A stretch of 64,000 nt of DNA from an uncultured Bacteroidia bacterium (GTDB lineage: Bacteria > Bacteroidota > Bacteroidia > Bacteroidales > ML635J-15): the NCBI GenBank assembly GCA_902776565.1, contig CACYQN010000012.1, positions 124,001-188,000 of the forward strand, given 5' to 3'. This document shows positions 52,430-60,163 of the stretch, piece after piece. Each line of letters starts with the position of its first letter. The stretch's first letter is position 1. The notes beneath the pieces are model-generated. The model worked only from the letters and a program-made list of their open reading frames with translations. It did not search any database and was not told the origin of the DNA. The translations under genes and the position numbers were made by a program.

Positions 52430-55414
52430 ATGAGTATGAAAAAAATTGCCGTAGTGTTTTTGTATAACCTGTTGATTATTAGTAGTTTATTTGCCATTAA
52501 TACACCTTCATTGTACAGCCCATCCACAGGCACGGTGCTTAGTAATGCTGCATCAGTAGAACTAAATTGGTATCAGGTTTCAGGAACTACAGGATATGAA
52601 TTGGAAGTTGATACGACAAGTGGCTTCAATTCTCCATTATATACTCTATATAATTCTTGTTCATATTTAAATGGCAAGGCTTATGTTCGTATAAACCCAC
52701 TTAGGTATGGTACAACATATTACTGGAGAGTAAGGGCTGTAAATAGCAACACTAATGAAACTTCTAACTATTCAGCAGTTTGGACATTCACAACATCGTC
52801 TTGTCCGACATTATATAGTCCGTCAAACGGCACAACACTCAGTAATGCCGCATCGGTAGAACTTAATTGGTATCAAATTTCGGGAACTGCAAGATACGAA
52901 CTTGAAGTCGATACGACCAGTAGGTTTGATTCCCCTGTATATACACTATATAATTCTTGTTCATATTTAAATGGCAAGGCTTATGTAAGCATTAATCCGC
53001 TTATGTATGGCACAACATATTACTGGAGAGTGAGAGCGATAAATGCGACTGGCTCTTCGAACTGGTCAAGTGTATGGCATTTCACTACATCGGCTTGTCC
53101 GACCCTATATAGTCCGTCAAACGGTACAACACTCAGTAACGCAGCATCTTTAGAACTAAATTGGTATCAGTTGTCAGGAACTACTGGATACGAACTTGAA
53201 GTAGATACAACCCGTAGATTTGACTCACCTGTATATGCTCTTTATAATTCTTGTTCATATTTGAACGGAAAGGCCTATGTATATATAACTTCGCTTTTAT
53301 CTGGCACAACATATTACTGGCGTGTTCGGGCGCTAAATGCTACTGACACTTCTGCCTGGTCCTATGTATGGCGTTTCACAACCGCTTATCAGTTAACCAC
53401 AGCGCCAACACTTGTTAACCCAGCAAACGGCAGCACCGAAATTGCACCATCGGGAGTGGAATTTGTATGGAACGAAATAGACAATGTTACCGGCTACCGC
53501 TATCAGGTGGCTACCGACAATGCTTTTGCTTCAATAGTCCGCAACGGAACAACAGCAGGCACCAATGCAACTTGCAACCTTATGTATGGAACAACCTATT
53601 ATTGGCGCGTTCAGGGCTACAATGCAAGCGGAAACTCGGTTTGGTCGGCAGTGTGGAATTTCAGCACTCAGGATTGCCAGCAACCTACTTGCGAAACATC
53701 GGCTACGGCTTGCGGTTCGTACCTGTGGCACGGCACAACCTACACCGAATCGGGCAATTATACGATAACCGTACCGCAGTCAAATGGTTGCGACAGTGTG
53801 TTGACATTGCATCTTACTATCAACCAACCGCTGGCAGAACTTGTCGAAGCAACTGCCTGCGATTCCTACGAGTGGAACGGCGAGACTTACACCGAAAGCG
53901 GCACTTACGAAAAGACTTTCACCGCTTCAAACGGTTGCGATTCGGTTGTTACATTGCATTTGACAATAAATCATCCGCTGGCTGAGCAAGTAGAAGCCAC
54001 CGCTTGCGATTCCTACGAGTGGAATGGCGAAACCTATACCGAAAGCGGTACATACTACAAGACTTTCACCGCTTCAAACGGTTGCGATTCGGTTGTTACC
54101 TTGCAACTTACAATAAACGAATCCCCAGCACGCGATTTTACAGCAGTTGCTTGTGGCAGTTATTTGTGGAACAATCAAACCTATACCGAATCTGGTAATT
54201 ATGAGCAAACGATTTCATCCGACAGCGGTTGCGATTCTGTTGTTACCCTGCATCTGACTATCAACCATCCGCAGACAGAAAATATTGAAGCCACTGCTTG
54301 CGATTCCTACGAATGGAATGGCGAAACATACACCGAAAGCGGCACATACGACAAGACTTTCACCGCTTCAAACGGTTGTGACTCGGTTGTTACTTTGCAT
54401 TTGACTATCAACCATCCGCAGGCAGAGCAAGTCGAAGTCACTGCTTGCAGTTCCTACGAGTGGGACGGGCAAACTTACACCGAAAGCGGCACTTACGACA
54501 AGACTTTCACCGCTTCTAATGGTTGTGATTCAGTTGTTACCCTGCATCTGACTATCAACCATCCGCAGACAGAAAATATTGAAGCCACTGCTTGCGATTC
54601 CTACGAGTGGAATGGCGAGACTTACACCGAAAGCGGCACATACGACAAGACTTTCACCGCTTCAAACGGTTGCGATTCGGTTGTTACCTTGCAACTTACA
54701 ATAAACGAATCTCCAACTCGCGATTTTTCAGCAGTTGCTTGTGGCAGTTATGTGTGGAACAACCAGACATACACCGAATCGGGCAATTATACGATAACCA
54801 TACCGCAGTCAAATGGTTGCGACAGCATCATAACCTTGCATCTTACTATCAATCATCCGCTGACCGAACATATCGAAGCCACGGCTTGCGATTCCTACGA
54901 ATGGAATGGCGAAACCTATACCGAAAGCGGCACATACGAAAAGACTTTCACCGCTTCAAACGGTTGCGATTCGGTTGTTACATTGCAACTGACAATAAAC
55001 GAATCCGTTCAATACAGTTTCACCGAAACCGCCACAAGTCCCTACACTTGGAACGGCATCGAGTACACCGAAACGGGTGACTATACGCAGAATTTCACTG
55101 CAGCAAATGGCTGTGATTCAATCGTAACGCTCCACTTGAACATCCTAAGCGGAATTTCGCAGAACGGCACGGCAGAAATTTCAATATACCCCAATCCCGC
55201 CACCGACATCCTCAACATCACATCATCGGAAACAATTTCGGAAATCGAGATTGTGAATGTGATGGGACAGGTGGTAAAGCGCATTGAGGTAAATAGCGAC
55301 AATGCGGTGTGTGATGTGGAAGATTTGACAAGCGGGGTGTATGTGGTAAGGATATACAGCCGACCCTTCGGCTACGCTCAGGGAGCGGCTTTGCGAAAAT
55401 TTGTAAAAGAATAG
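52430..55414 (+). CDS. Surface repeat protein with type IX type A sorting domain
   Basis: A 994-residue protein (992 if it starts at the ATG at 52436). The frame is open upstream, but the promoter shows transcription begins near 52391. Signal MKKIAVVFLYNLLIISSLFA; three ~98-residue FN3-like repeats (PTLYSPSNGTTLSNAASVELNW ... YYWRVRA); a fourth diverged FN3 (TLVNPANGSTEIAP); ten 49-residue repeats of the ACDSYEWNGETYTESGTY ... NGCDSVVTLHLTIN type, most with two Cys likely to pair; then a C-terminal sorting domain (AEISIYPNPATDILNI ... GVYVVRIYS ... LRKFVKE). It should be exported by type IX secretion and attached to the cell surface, perhaps as an adhesin. The sorting domain is interrupted in frame by RPFGYAQGAA, encoded by a REP-like sequence. 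Confidence 0.9.
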   Translation: MSMKKIAVVFLYNLLIISSLFAINTPSLYSPSTGTVLSNAASVELNWYQVSGTTGYELEVDTTSGFNSPLYTLYNSCSYLNGKAYVRINPLRYGTTYYWRVRAVNSNTNETSNYSAVWTFTTSSCPTLYSPSNGTTLSNAASVELNWYQISGTARYELEVDTTSRFDSPVYTLYNSCSYLNGKAYVSINPLMYGTTYYWRVRAINATGSSNWSSVWHFTTSACPTLYSPSNGTTLSNAASLELNWYQLSGTTGYELEVDTTRRFDSPVYALYNSCSYLNGKAYVYITSLLSGTTYYWRVRALNATDTSAWSYVWRFTTAYQLTTAPTLVNPANGSTEIAPSGVEFVWNEIDNVTGYRYQVATDNAFASIVRNGTTAGTNATCNLMYGTTYYWRVQGYNASGNSVWSAVWNFSTQDCQQPTCETSATACGSYLWHGTTYTESGNYTITVPQSNGCDSVLTLHLTINQPLAELVEATACDSYEWNGETYTESGTYEKTFTASNGCDSVVTLHLTINHPLAEQVEATACDSYEWNGETYTESGTYYKTFTASNGCDSVVTLQLTINESPARDFTAVACGSYLWNNQTYTESGNYEQTISSDSGCDSVVTLHLTINHPQTENIEATACDSYEWNGETYTESGTYDKTFTASNGCDSVVTLHLTINHPQAEQVEVTACSSYEWDGQTYTESGTYDKTFTASNGCDSVVTLHLTINHPQTENIEATACDSYEWNGETYTESGTYDKTFTASNGCDSVVTLQLTINESPTRDFSAVACGSYVWNNQTYTESGNYTITIPQSNGCDSIITLHLTINHPLTEHIEATACDSYEWNGETYTESGTYEKTFTASNGCDSVVTLQLTINESVQYSFTETATSPYTWNGIEYTETGDYTQNFTAANGCDSIVTLHLNILSGISQNGTAEISIYPNPATDILNITSSETISEIEIVNVMGQVVKRIEVNSDNAVCDVEDLTSGVYVVRIYSRPFGYAQGAALRKFVKE
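53688..55158 (+). repeat. Ten tandem 147-bp repeats within the surface protein gene
   Basis: Each unit is 147 bp (49 codons). Units 2, 3, 5, 6, 7 and 9 are the closest to one another at DNA level, for example the recurring GATTCCTACGAGTGGAA and GACTTTCACCGCTTCAAA; units 1, 4, 8 and 10 differ more. The pattern suggests duplication of multi-unit blocks followed by homogenisation. Such arrays readily gain or lose units. Confidence 0.85.
55364..55383 (+). repeat. REP-like palindromic motif inside the sorting-domain codons
   Basis: CCCTTCGGCTACGCTCAGGG resembles CCCTTCGACAGGCTCAGGG of the elements at 10150 and 42105. It is translated as part of SRPFGYAQGAA between the last two strands of the type IX sorting domain and keeps the reading frame. 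Confidence 0.6.
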
Positions 55415-55529
55415 GAGTGCCTTATGGCAGAAATCGTACAAATATGTTCCAAATCAAACAAATAAGATTTGTAAAATTTGTGTAGATTTGTAAGATTTCT
55501 CTCCGCAGGAGACTGAAAAATAGATAATC

Positions 55530-55557
55530 AAGGATGGTGCAATGCCGTCCTTTTTTT
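55530..55557 (+). terminator. Terminator after the surface protein gene
   Basis: AAGGATGG (55530-55537) pairs with CCGTCCTT (55545-55552), one G-T pair, around TGCAATG, followed by a run of Ts to 55557. It lies 115 bases after the stop. TACTTTTG at 55637-55644 downstream is the -7 box of the next gene. Confidence 0.65.
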
Positions 55558-55672
55558 GCCATATACCATTTCGGTATTAACAACCCAAGTTTAATTAAAC
55601 TTTCTGCCGAACCGTTTCCATTTCAATCGGAAGCACTACTTTTGCACATTAAAACAAGAAAATTGTACACTT

Positions 55673-56887
55673 ATGCGAATAATAATTGCAATCGCAATAT
55701 ACCTGCTTTTCCCGATAATTATAGTGTCGGCATTTCACAAATGGAAAATATTGCAGAAAATAGGCACCGTGATACTGGCTTACGCAGTCGGCATAATAAT
55801 GAGCCTCACAGGATTCGTAACTTTTGAACCTGGCACCGCCGATGCCGCCACTTTCGAGAGCATACAGAAGTTGATAATGAACATTTCCGTTCCACTTGCC
55901 ATACCGCTTATGCTTTTCAACTGCGACTTCAAGCTGTGGACACGCGCCCTGCCAAAGACAATCCTTGCCCTCGTGGGCGGTATTATCGCAATCACAGTCG
56001 CTGTAATTTCCGGATTCTTCATCTTCCGCAACACTGGCGTAAACGACATCACAAATGTGTCGGCAATGATGACAGGCATTTACACTGGCGGAACAATGAA
56101 CTTCAACGCACTGGGTGCCGCCCTTGGTGTTGACCCGACGACAATCACCCTCGTGCTTACTTTCCAGATGCTCATCACCTTCCCGCTCATAATGTTCATC
56201 ACAGGTGGCGGATACAGGCTTTTCCGCAAAATTCTGCCTTTCCCCGACGAATCGACTTCCATTTCTAAACTCGGAAGCAACATCGAAGACCACGGCATCG
56301 AAAACTATGGAATGATGCTCAACAAGAAAGTATTTCCAAAGACAATGCTCGGATTGCTTCTGTCAATCGGATTTCTTGCAGTCGGTGCGGGATTGTCGCT
56401 TTTATTTTACAACCTTGGTATTGTTGGCGACCAGGAAACAGGCACAGGAAAACTCAACGAACTGGTAATCATCCTCACAATCACCACATTGTCGATAATT
56501 GCATCGTTCTCGAAGAAAATCCGTGAATTGCCGAAAACCTTTGAGCTCGGTATGATTTTCATATTGATATTCAGCATCGCGGTAGCATCGCAGTTCAATC
56601 CGTACAGCATCGACACGTCGGCAATTTCGCTCGGATTGTTCGTGCTGTACATAATGCTGGTGTCGGTAATTATCCACATCATTTTCTGCCGATTCTCAAA
56701 AATCAACGGCGACCTATACACAGTAGCCCAAGTAGGATTGTTCTGCTCTCCGCCATTCATTCCGCCTGTTGTCGGAGCAATGGGAAACAAGAAAGTGCTG
56801 ATTAGCGGTATCGTAATCGGACTTATCGGCTATGCCATCGGCACTTATATGGGAGTTGGCATTGCGTATCTGCTCAAACTATTCTAA
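55673..56887 (+). CDS. DUF819 family polytopic membrane protein
   Basis: A 404-residue protein with about eleven membrane segments and a two-fold internal repeat look. Family-like stretches: ISVPLAIPLMLFNCDFKLWTRALPKTILALVGGIIAITV, NDITNVSAMMTGIYTGGTMNFNALGAALGV and GDLYTVAQVGLFCSPPFIPPVVGAMGNKKVLISGIVIGLIGYAIGTYMG. DUF819 proteins are probable transporters without a known substrate. It is 18 bases upstream of the outer-membrane barrel gene, so the two may act on the same compound across the two membranes; this is inference. Confidence 0.88.
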   Translation: MRIIIAIAIYLLFPIIIVSAFHKWKILQKIGTVILAYAVGIIMSLTGFVTFEPGTADAATFESIQKLIMNISVPLAIPLMLFNCDFKLWTRALPKTILALVGGIIAITVAVISGFFIFRNTGVNDITNVSAMMTGIYTGGTMNFNALGAALGVDPTTITLVLTFQMLITFPLIMFITGGGYRLFRKILPFPDESTSISKLGSNIEDHGIENYGMMLNKKVFPKTMLGLLLSIGFLAVGAGLSLLFYNLGIVGDQETGTGKLNELVIILTITTLSIIASFSKKIRELPKTFELGMIFILIFSIAVASQFNPYSIDTSAISLGLFVLYIMLVSVIIHIIFCRFSKINGDLYTVAQVGLFCSPPFIPPVVGAMGNKKVLISGIVIGLIGYAIGTYMGVGIAYLLKLF

Positions 56888-56905
56888 AAACAAAAAACTG
56901 CATAT

Positions 56906-58300
56906 ATGAGAAAAATCTTAATAATCGCCATTATTGTTGCGTTTGCAGGCAGCCTAATGGCAGAGACTGAAGCAAAAGACACTTCAAAGGTAAAAACCGG
57001 ATGGAACTTTGGAATACTGCCGAGCGTTGCCTACGATGCCGACCTCGGATTCCAGTTCGGTGCATTGTCAAACATATATTATTATGGTGACGGAAGCCAG
57101 TACCCCGAATACATACATTCGTTCTATGTTGAGGCGGCATACACGACCAAAAGATACGGTTTGTTCCGCTTCTTCTACGACTCGAAGTATCTGATTCCCG
57201 ACCATCGCCTTACGGTAGATGTTTCGTATCTGCCCGACGCTATGTGCGACTTCTACGGATACAACGGATACCCAACGCTTTACCACATGGGCTGGCACAA
57301 TGCCAAGAAGGATTCGAGCGAATACCTTTCGCGTGCATTCTACAAGTACAAGCGCGACCTTGTACGCGTTGCCGCCGACATCGAAGGCACAATCTCTGGC
57401 GACTGGAAGTGGAATGCAGGGCTGGGCGTACTCGGCTATATGATTGACGAGTGCGATATTGCCATGCTCAACGGCAAGCGCCAGCCGTCCGACCAAAAAT
57501 ACCTCGACCCGTCGGTTCAGGGACTTTACGAACTGTACAGAAGTTGGGGCATAATAAAGCCAGACGAAGCCAACGGCGGATGGCATCCTTATGTTCGTGG
57601 CGGCATCACCTTCGACAGCCGCGACAAGCGCTCCAACCCTTCACGCGGAATTTATGCCGATGCATTCTTTACCTATTCGGCAGCATTCGGCAATCAGACC
57701 GAATACAACAATCTGAAGTTCAACTTCAATTTCAGGCATTATGTACCTATATATAAAGATAGGGTTACGCTTGCATACCGAATCGGAACGCAGAATACGA
57801 TTGTCGGCGAATCGCCGTTCTACATGAACACCTACCTCAATACGCTTTTCATTCAGCGCGTAATATATGAAGGTCTTGGCGGTGGAAACTCGCTACGGGG
57901 AATTATGCGTAACAGGATTCTGGCTAATGGTTTTGCCTACGCGAATGTTGAACTTAGAACCAAAATTGTAAACTTCGACATCGGCAAACAGCATTTCTAC
58001 ATCGGGCTGAACCCGTTCTTCGACTTAGGCGTTGTTACCCAGCCCTACAAGCTCGACGAGACTGAAGTAAGAACAGCCATCACAGCCAACAACATTGCAA
58101 ACGGTCGCACCGACAAGTACGAGGACTACTTCAACCTGTCGAAAAAGGAAACCTATATGCCACACTCAGCAGCCGGCATAGGACTGAAAGTCGCCATGAA
58201 CGAGAACTTCATCCTTTCGGTTGACTGGGCAACCGCCATCAACAAGCAGGACAACGGCAAGATGACGAACTTCTATGTGAAGATGGGATACCTGTTCTAA
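56906..58300 (+). CDS. Omp85/BamA-like outer-membrane barrel protein without POTRA domains
   Basis: A 464-residue protein with signal peptide MRKILIIAIIVAFAGSLMA. The N-terminal block GWNFGILPSVAYDADLGFQFGALSNIYYYGDGSQYPEYIHSFYVEAAY and the strand series to the terminal FILSVDWATAINKQDNGKMTNFYVKMGYLF (terminal aromatic) match short Omp85-like barrels. GLGGGNSLRGIMRNRILANGFAYANVELRTKIV corresponds to the conserved barrel-end region with the GGxxSLRG motif. Lack of POTRA domains argues against a main BamA role; a channel or lipid/substrate export role is possible. Probably transcribed with the DUF819 gene. Confidence 0.85.
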   Translation: MRKILIIAIIVAFAGSLMAETEAKDTSKVKTGWNFGILPSVAYDADLGFQFGALSNIYYYGDGSQYPEYIHSFYVEAAYTTKRYGLFRFFYDSKYLIPDHRLTVDVSYLPDAMCDFYGYNGYPTLYHMGWHNAKKDSSEYLSRAFYKYKRDLVRVAADIEGTISGDWKWNAGLGVLGYMIDECDIAMLNGKRQPSDQKYLDPSVQGLYELYRSWGIIKPDEANGGWHPYVRGGITFDSRDKRSNPSRGIYADAFFTYSAAFGNQTEYNNLKFNFNFRHYVPIYKDRVTLAYRIGTQNTIVGESPFYMNTYLNTLFIQRVIYEGLGGGNSLRGIMRNRILANGFAYANVELRTKIVNFDIGKQHFYIGLNPFFDLGVVTQPYKLDETEVRTAITANNIANGRTDKYEDYFNLSKKETYMPHSAAGIGLKVAMNENFILSVDWATAINKQDNGKMTNFYVKMGYLF

Positions 58301-58324
58301 GGAATGTTCAATGTTTTATGATAG

Positions 58325-58344
58325 AATCGCGCCATGGCGCGATT
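58325..58344. repeat. Perfect 20-base palindrome after the barrel gene
   Basis: AATCGCGCC and its complement GGCGCGATT surround AT to give an exact 20-base palindrome, with weak pairing further out. It lies 25 bases after the stop. There is no U-tract, so it is either a protein site or a dispersed repeat. The rest of the 156-base gap has AAACAAT-type direct repeats and TAAATTTG (58433-58440), the probable -7 box of the next gene. Confidence 0.6.
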
Positions 58345-58456
58345 GTACATAAATAATCAAAAGTTCAAGGATTTAAATATTCAGCAATTTAAAACAACAT
58401 CAAACAATCTAAAACAATTTCAAACAATATTGTAAATTTGCAAAAAAAATACTTTT

Positions 58457-60112
58457 ATGACAGATAACAAGCAAAAGACCAACTACGGAGCCCTGTCGAT
58501 ACTTATAATAGTATTCTTCTTCTGGGGCTTCATGGCAGCAGGAAACAGCATTTTCATTCCTTTCTGCAAGCATTATTTCAACTTGGACCAGTTCCAGAGC
58601 CAGCTTATCGACTTTGCGTTCTACCTTGCATATTATGTCGGGGCACTGATACTTTTTGCCTACTCGGTGGCAAAGCGCAGCGACTTCATTGCAAAGTCGG
58701 GCTACAAGAAATCAATCGTGTACGGACTGCTACTGTCGGCAGTGGGTGCTGCAGCAATGATTGTTGCAGTTGGTGCCGACAATTTTACAGGAATGCTCAT
58801 CGGACTGTTTGTAGTGGGACTCGGATTCTCGTTGCAACAAACCGCAGGAAACCCGTTTGCAATAACCCTTGGTCCGCCGGCAACTGGTGCATCACGAATC
58901 AACCTTTGCGGAGGGCTCAACTCGTTTGGCACGGCTATAGGCCCGATTATCGTTGCATTGCTTCTTTTCGGAACTACCGCTGCCGTTAGCGACGAGGAAA
59001 TCGCCAGCCTCGAAATCAGCAAGGCTCAAATACTTTATGCCGGCGTTGGCGTTTTGTTCCTCATTGCCGCAGCAATATTCTTCTTCTCGAAGAAACTGCC
59101 GAACGACACATCTGACGAAAAGACCGAGAAGTCGAGCAAGGCTCTTGTCGCCCTCACTATAATGACAGTACTCCTCGTTGCAATGTTCATCCCTGTTTTC
59201 ATGAGCTATCGTGAAAGTTTCGCAGACATGGACAATGTGGAGATTTTCCGCGTGATATTCCTATTAGCAGCACTTCTGATTGTTTTCGTAACATTGCTTT
59301 CTGTCAACGGAATGGCAAAGAAGAAATCTGAAGGCTGGGGCGCAATGAAATACCCGCAGCTTGTGTTTGGAATGCTTGCAATCTTCGTCTATGTAGGCGT
59401 TGAAGTTTCGACTGTAAGTAACTTCGGTGAGTTGTTGCAGAAACCCGACTTTGGCGGATTTGCAGCCAACGAAGTTGCACCTTTCATCTCGATGTACTGG
59501 GGAAGCCTTATGATTGGACGCTGGACAGGTGCAGTTGCCGCTTTTGAGTTCAAATCGTTGACAAAGAAGATTCTTACAATAGTTGTTCCGCTGGTGGCAT
59601 TCGGCGTAGTGCTGGGTGTAAATGCAATTTCGCAGTACAGCATTGTGGTTCTGCTTCCGTACATCGCACTTATAGCCATTCAGATAGCAGCATTCTTCTT
59701 CACAAAGAACAAACCGGCACGCACCTTGTTTATTTTCGCAGTGCTTGCTGTATGCATGATGCTTGTAGGCATCAGCACCGAGGGAATGGTTTCGGTTTAT
59801 GCAATTATGGCAGGCGGATTGTTCTGCTCCATAATGTGGTCGTCGATTTTCAACCTTGCACTGGCAGGACTTGGCAAATACACAACCCAAGGCTCGGCAT
59901 TCCTCGTAATGATGATTCTCGGCGGTGCTGTAATTCCTCCAATCCAGGGCAAACTGGCCGACTATATGCAGACGCTTTCATCGAACGAAGGCTTCGGAAT
60001 ACACTATTCGTATGTGATTCCTGTTCTATGCTTTGCATTCCTCGCATTCTTTGCAATATATGTAAAGAGGATTTTGAAGAAACAAGGCATCGACTACGAT
60101 AGCGAAGTGTAA
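58457..60112 (+). CDS. MFS sugar transporter, fucose-permease (FHS) family
   Basis: A 551-residue inner-membrane transporter, longer than the ~430 of typical FucP proteins. The opening YGALSILIIVFFFWGFMAAGNSIFIPFCKHYF and GLGFSLQQTAGNPFAITLGPPATGASRINLCGGLNSFGTAIGPIIVALLLF are the family's hallmark regions. About 14 hydrophobic segments are visible; a charged loop (KKLPNDTSDEKTEKSSK) separates two halves, and the extra length is around residues 255-400. It likely imports a sugar with protons; the substrate cannot be told from sequence and no catabolic genes are adjacent. Confidence 0.88.
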   Translation: MTDNKQKTNYGALSILIIVFFFWGFMAAGNSIFIPFCKHYFNLDQFQSQLIDFAFYLAYYVGALILFAYSVAKRSDFIAKSGYKKSIVYGLLLSAVGAAAMIVAVGADNFTGMLIGLFVVGLGFSLQQTAGNPFAITLGPPATGASRINLCGGLNSFGTAIGPIIVALLLFGTTAAVSDEEIASLEISKAQILYAGVGVLFLIAAAIFFFSKKLPNDTSDEKTEKSSKALVALTIMTVLLVAMFIPVFMSYRESFADMDNVEIFRVIFLLAALLIVFVTLLSVNGMAKKKSEGWGAMKYPQLVFGMLAIFVYVGVEVSTVSNFGELLQKPDFGGFAANEVAPFISMYWGSLMIGRWTGAVAAFEFKSLTKKILTIVVPLVAFGVVLGVNAISQYSIVVLLPYIALIAIQIAAFFFTKNKPARTLFIFAVLAVCMMLVGISTEGMVSVYAIMAGGLFCSIMWSSIFNLALAGLGKYTTQGSAFLVMMILGGAVIPPIQGKLADYMQTLSSNEGFGIHYSYVIPVLCFAFLAFFAIYVKRILKKQGIDYDSEV

Positions 60113-60124
60113 AAATTCATAGTG

Positions 60125-60160
60125 AAAAGAGAAATCCGTTTAATAAACGATTTCTCTTTT
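60125..60160. terminator. Bidirectional terminator between the MFS gene and recG
   Basis: AAAAGAGAAATC (60125-60136) and GATTTCTCTTTT (60149-60160) are perfect 12-base arms, extended by CGTTT/AAACG around the loop. A- and T-tracts on both sides let it serve the converging MFS (plus) and recG (minus) genes. The recG stop is at 60164. Confidence 0.9.
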
Positions 60161-60163
60161 TAT

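Noticed and set aside
53688..55158. Regular repeats considered as a CRISPR array
   Set aside because: The 147-bp units are contiguous, in frame and coding; there are no spacers and no cas genes.
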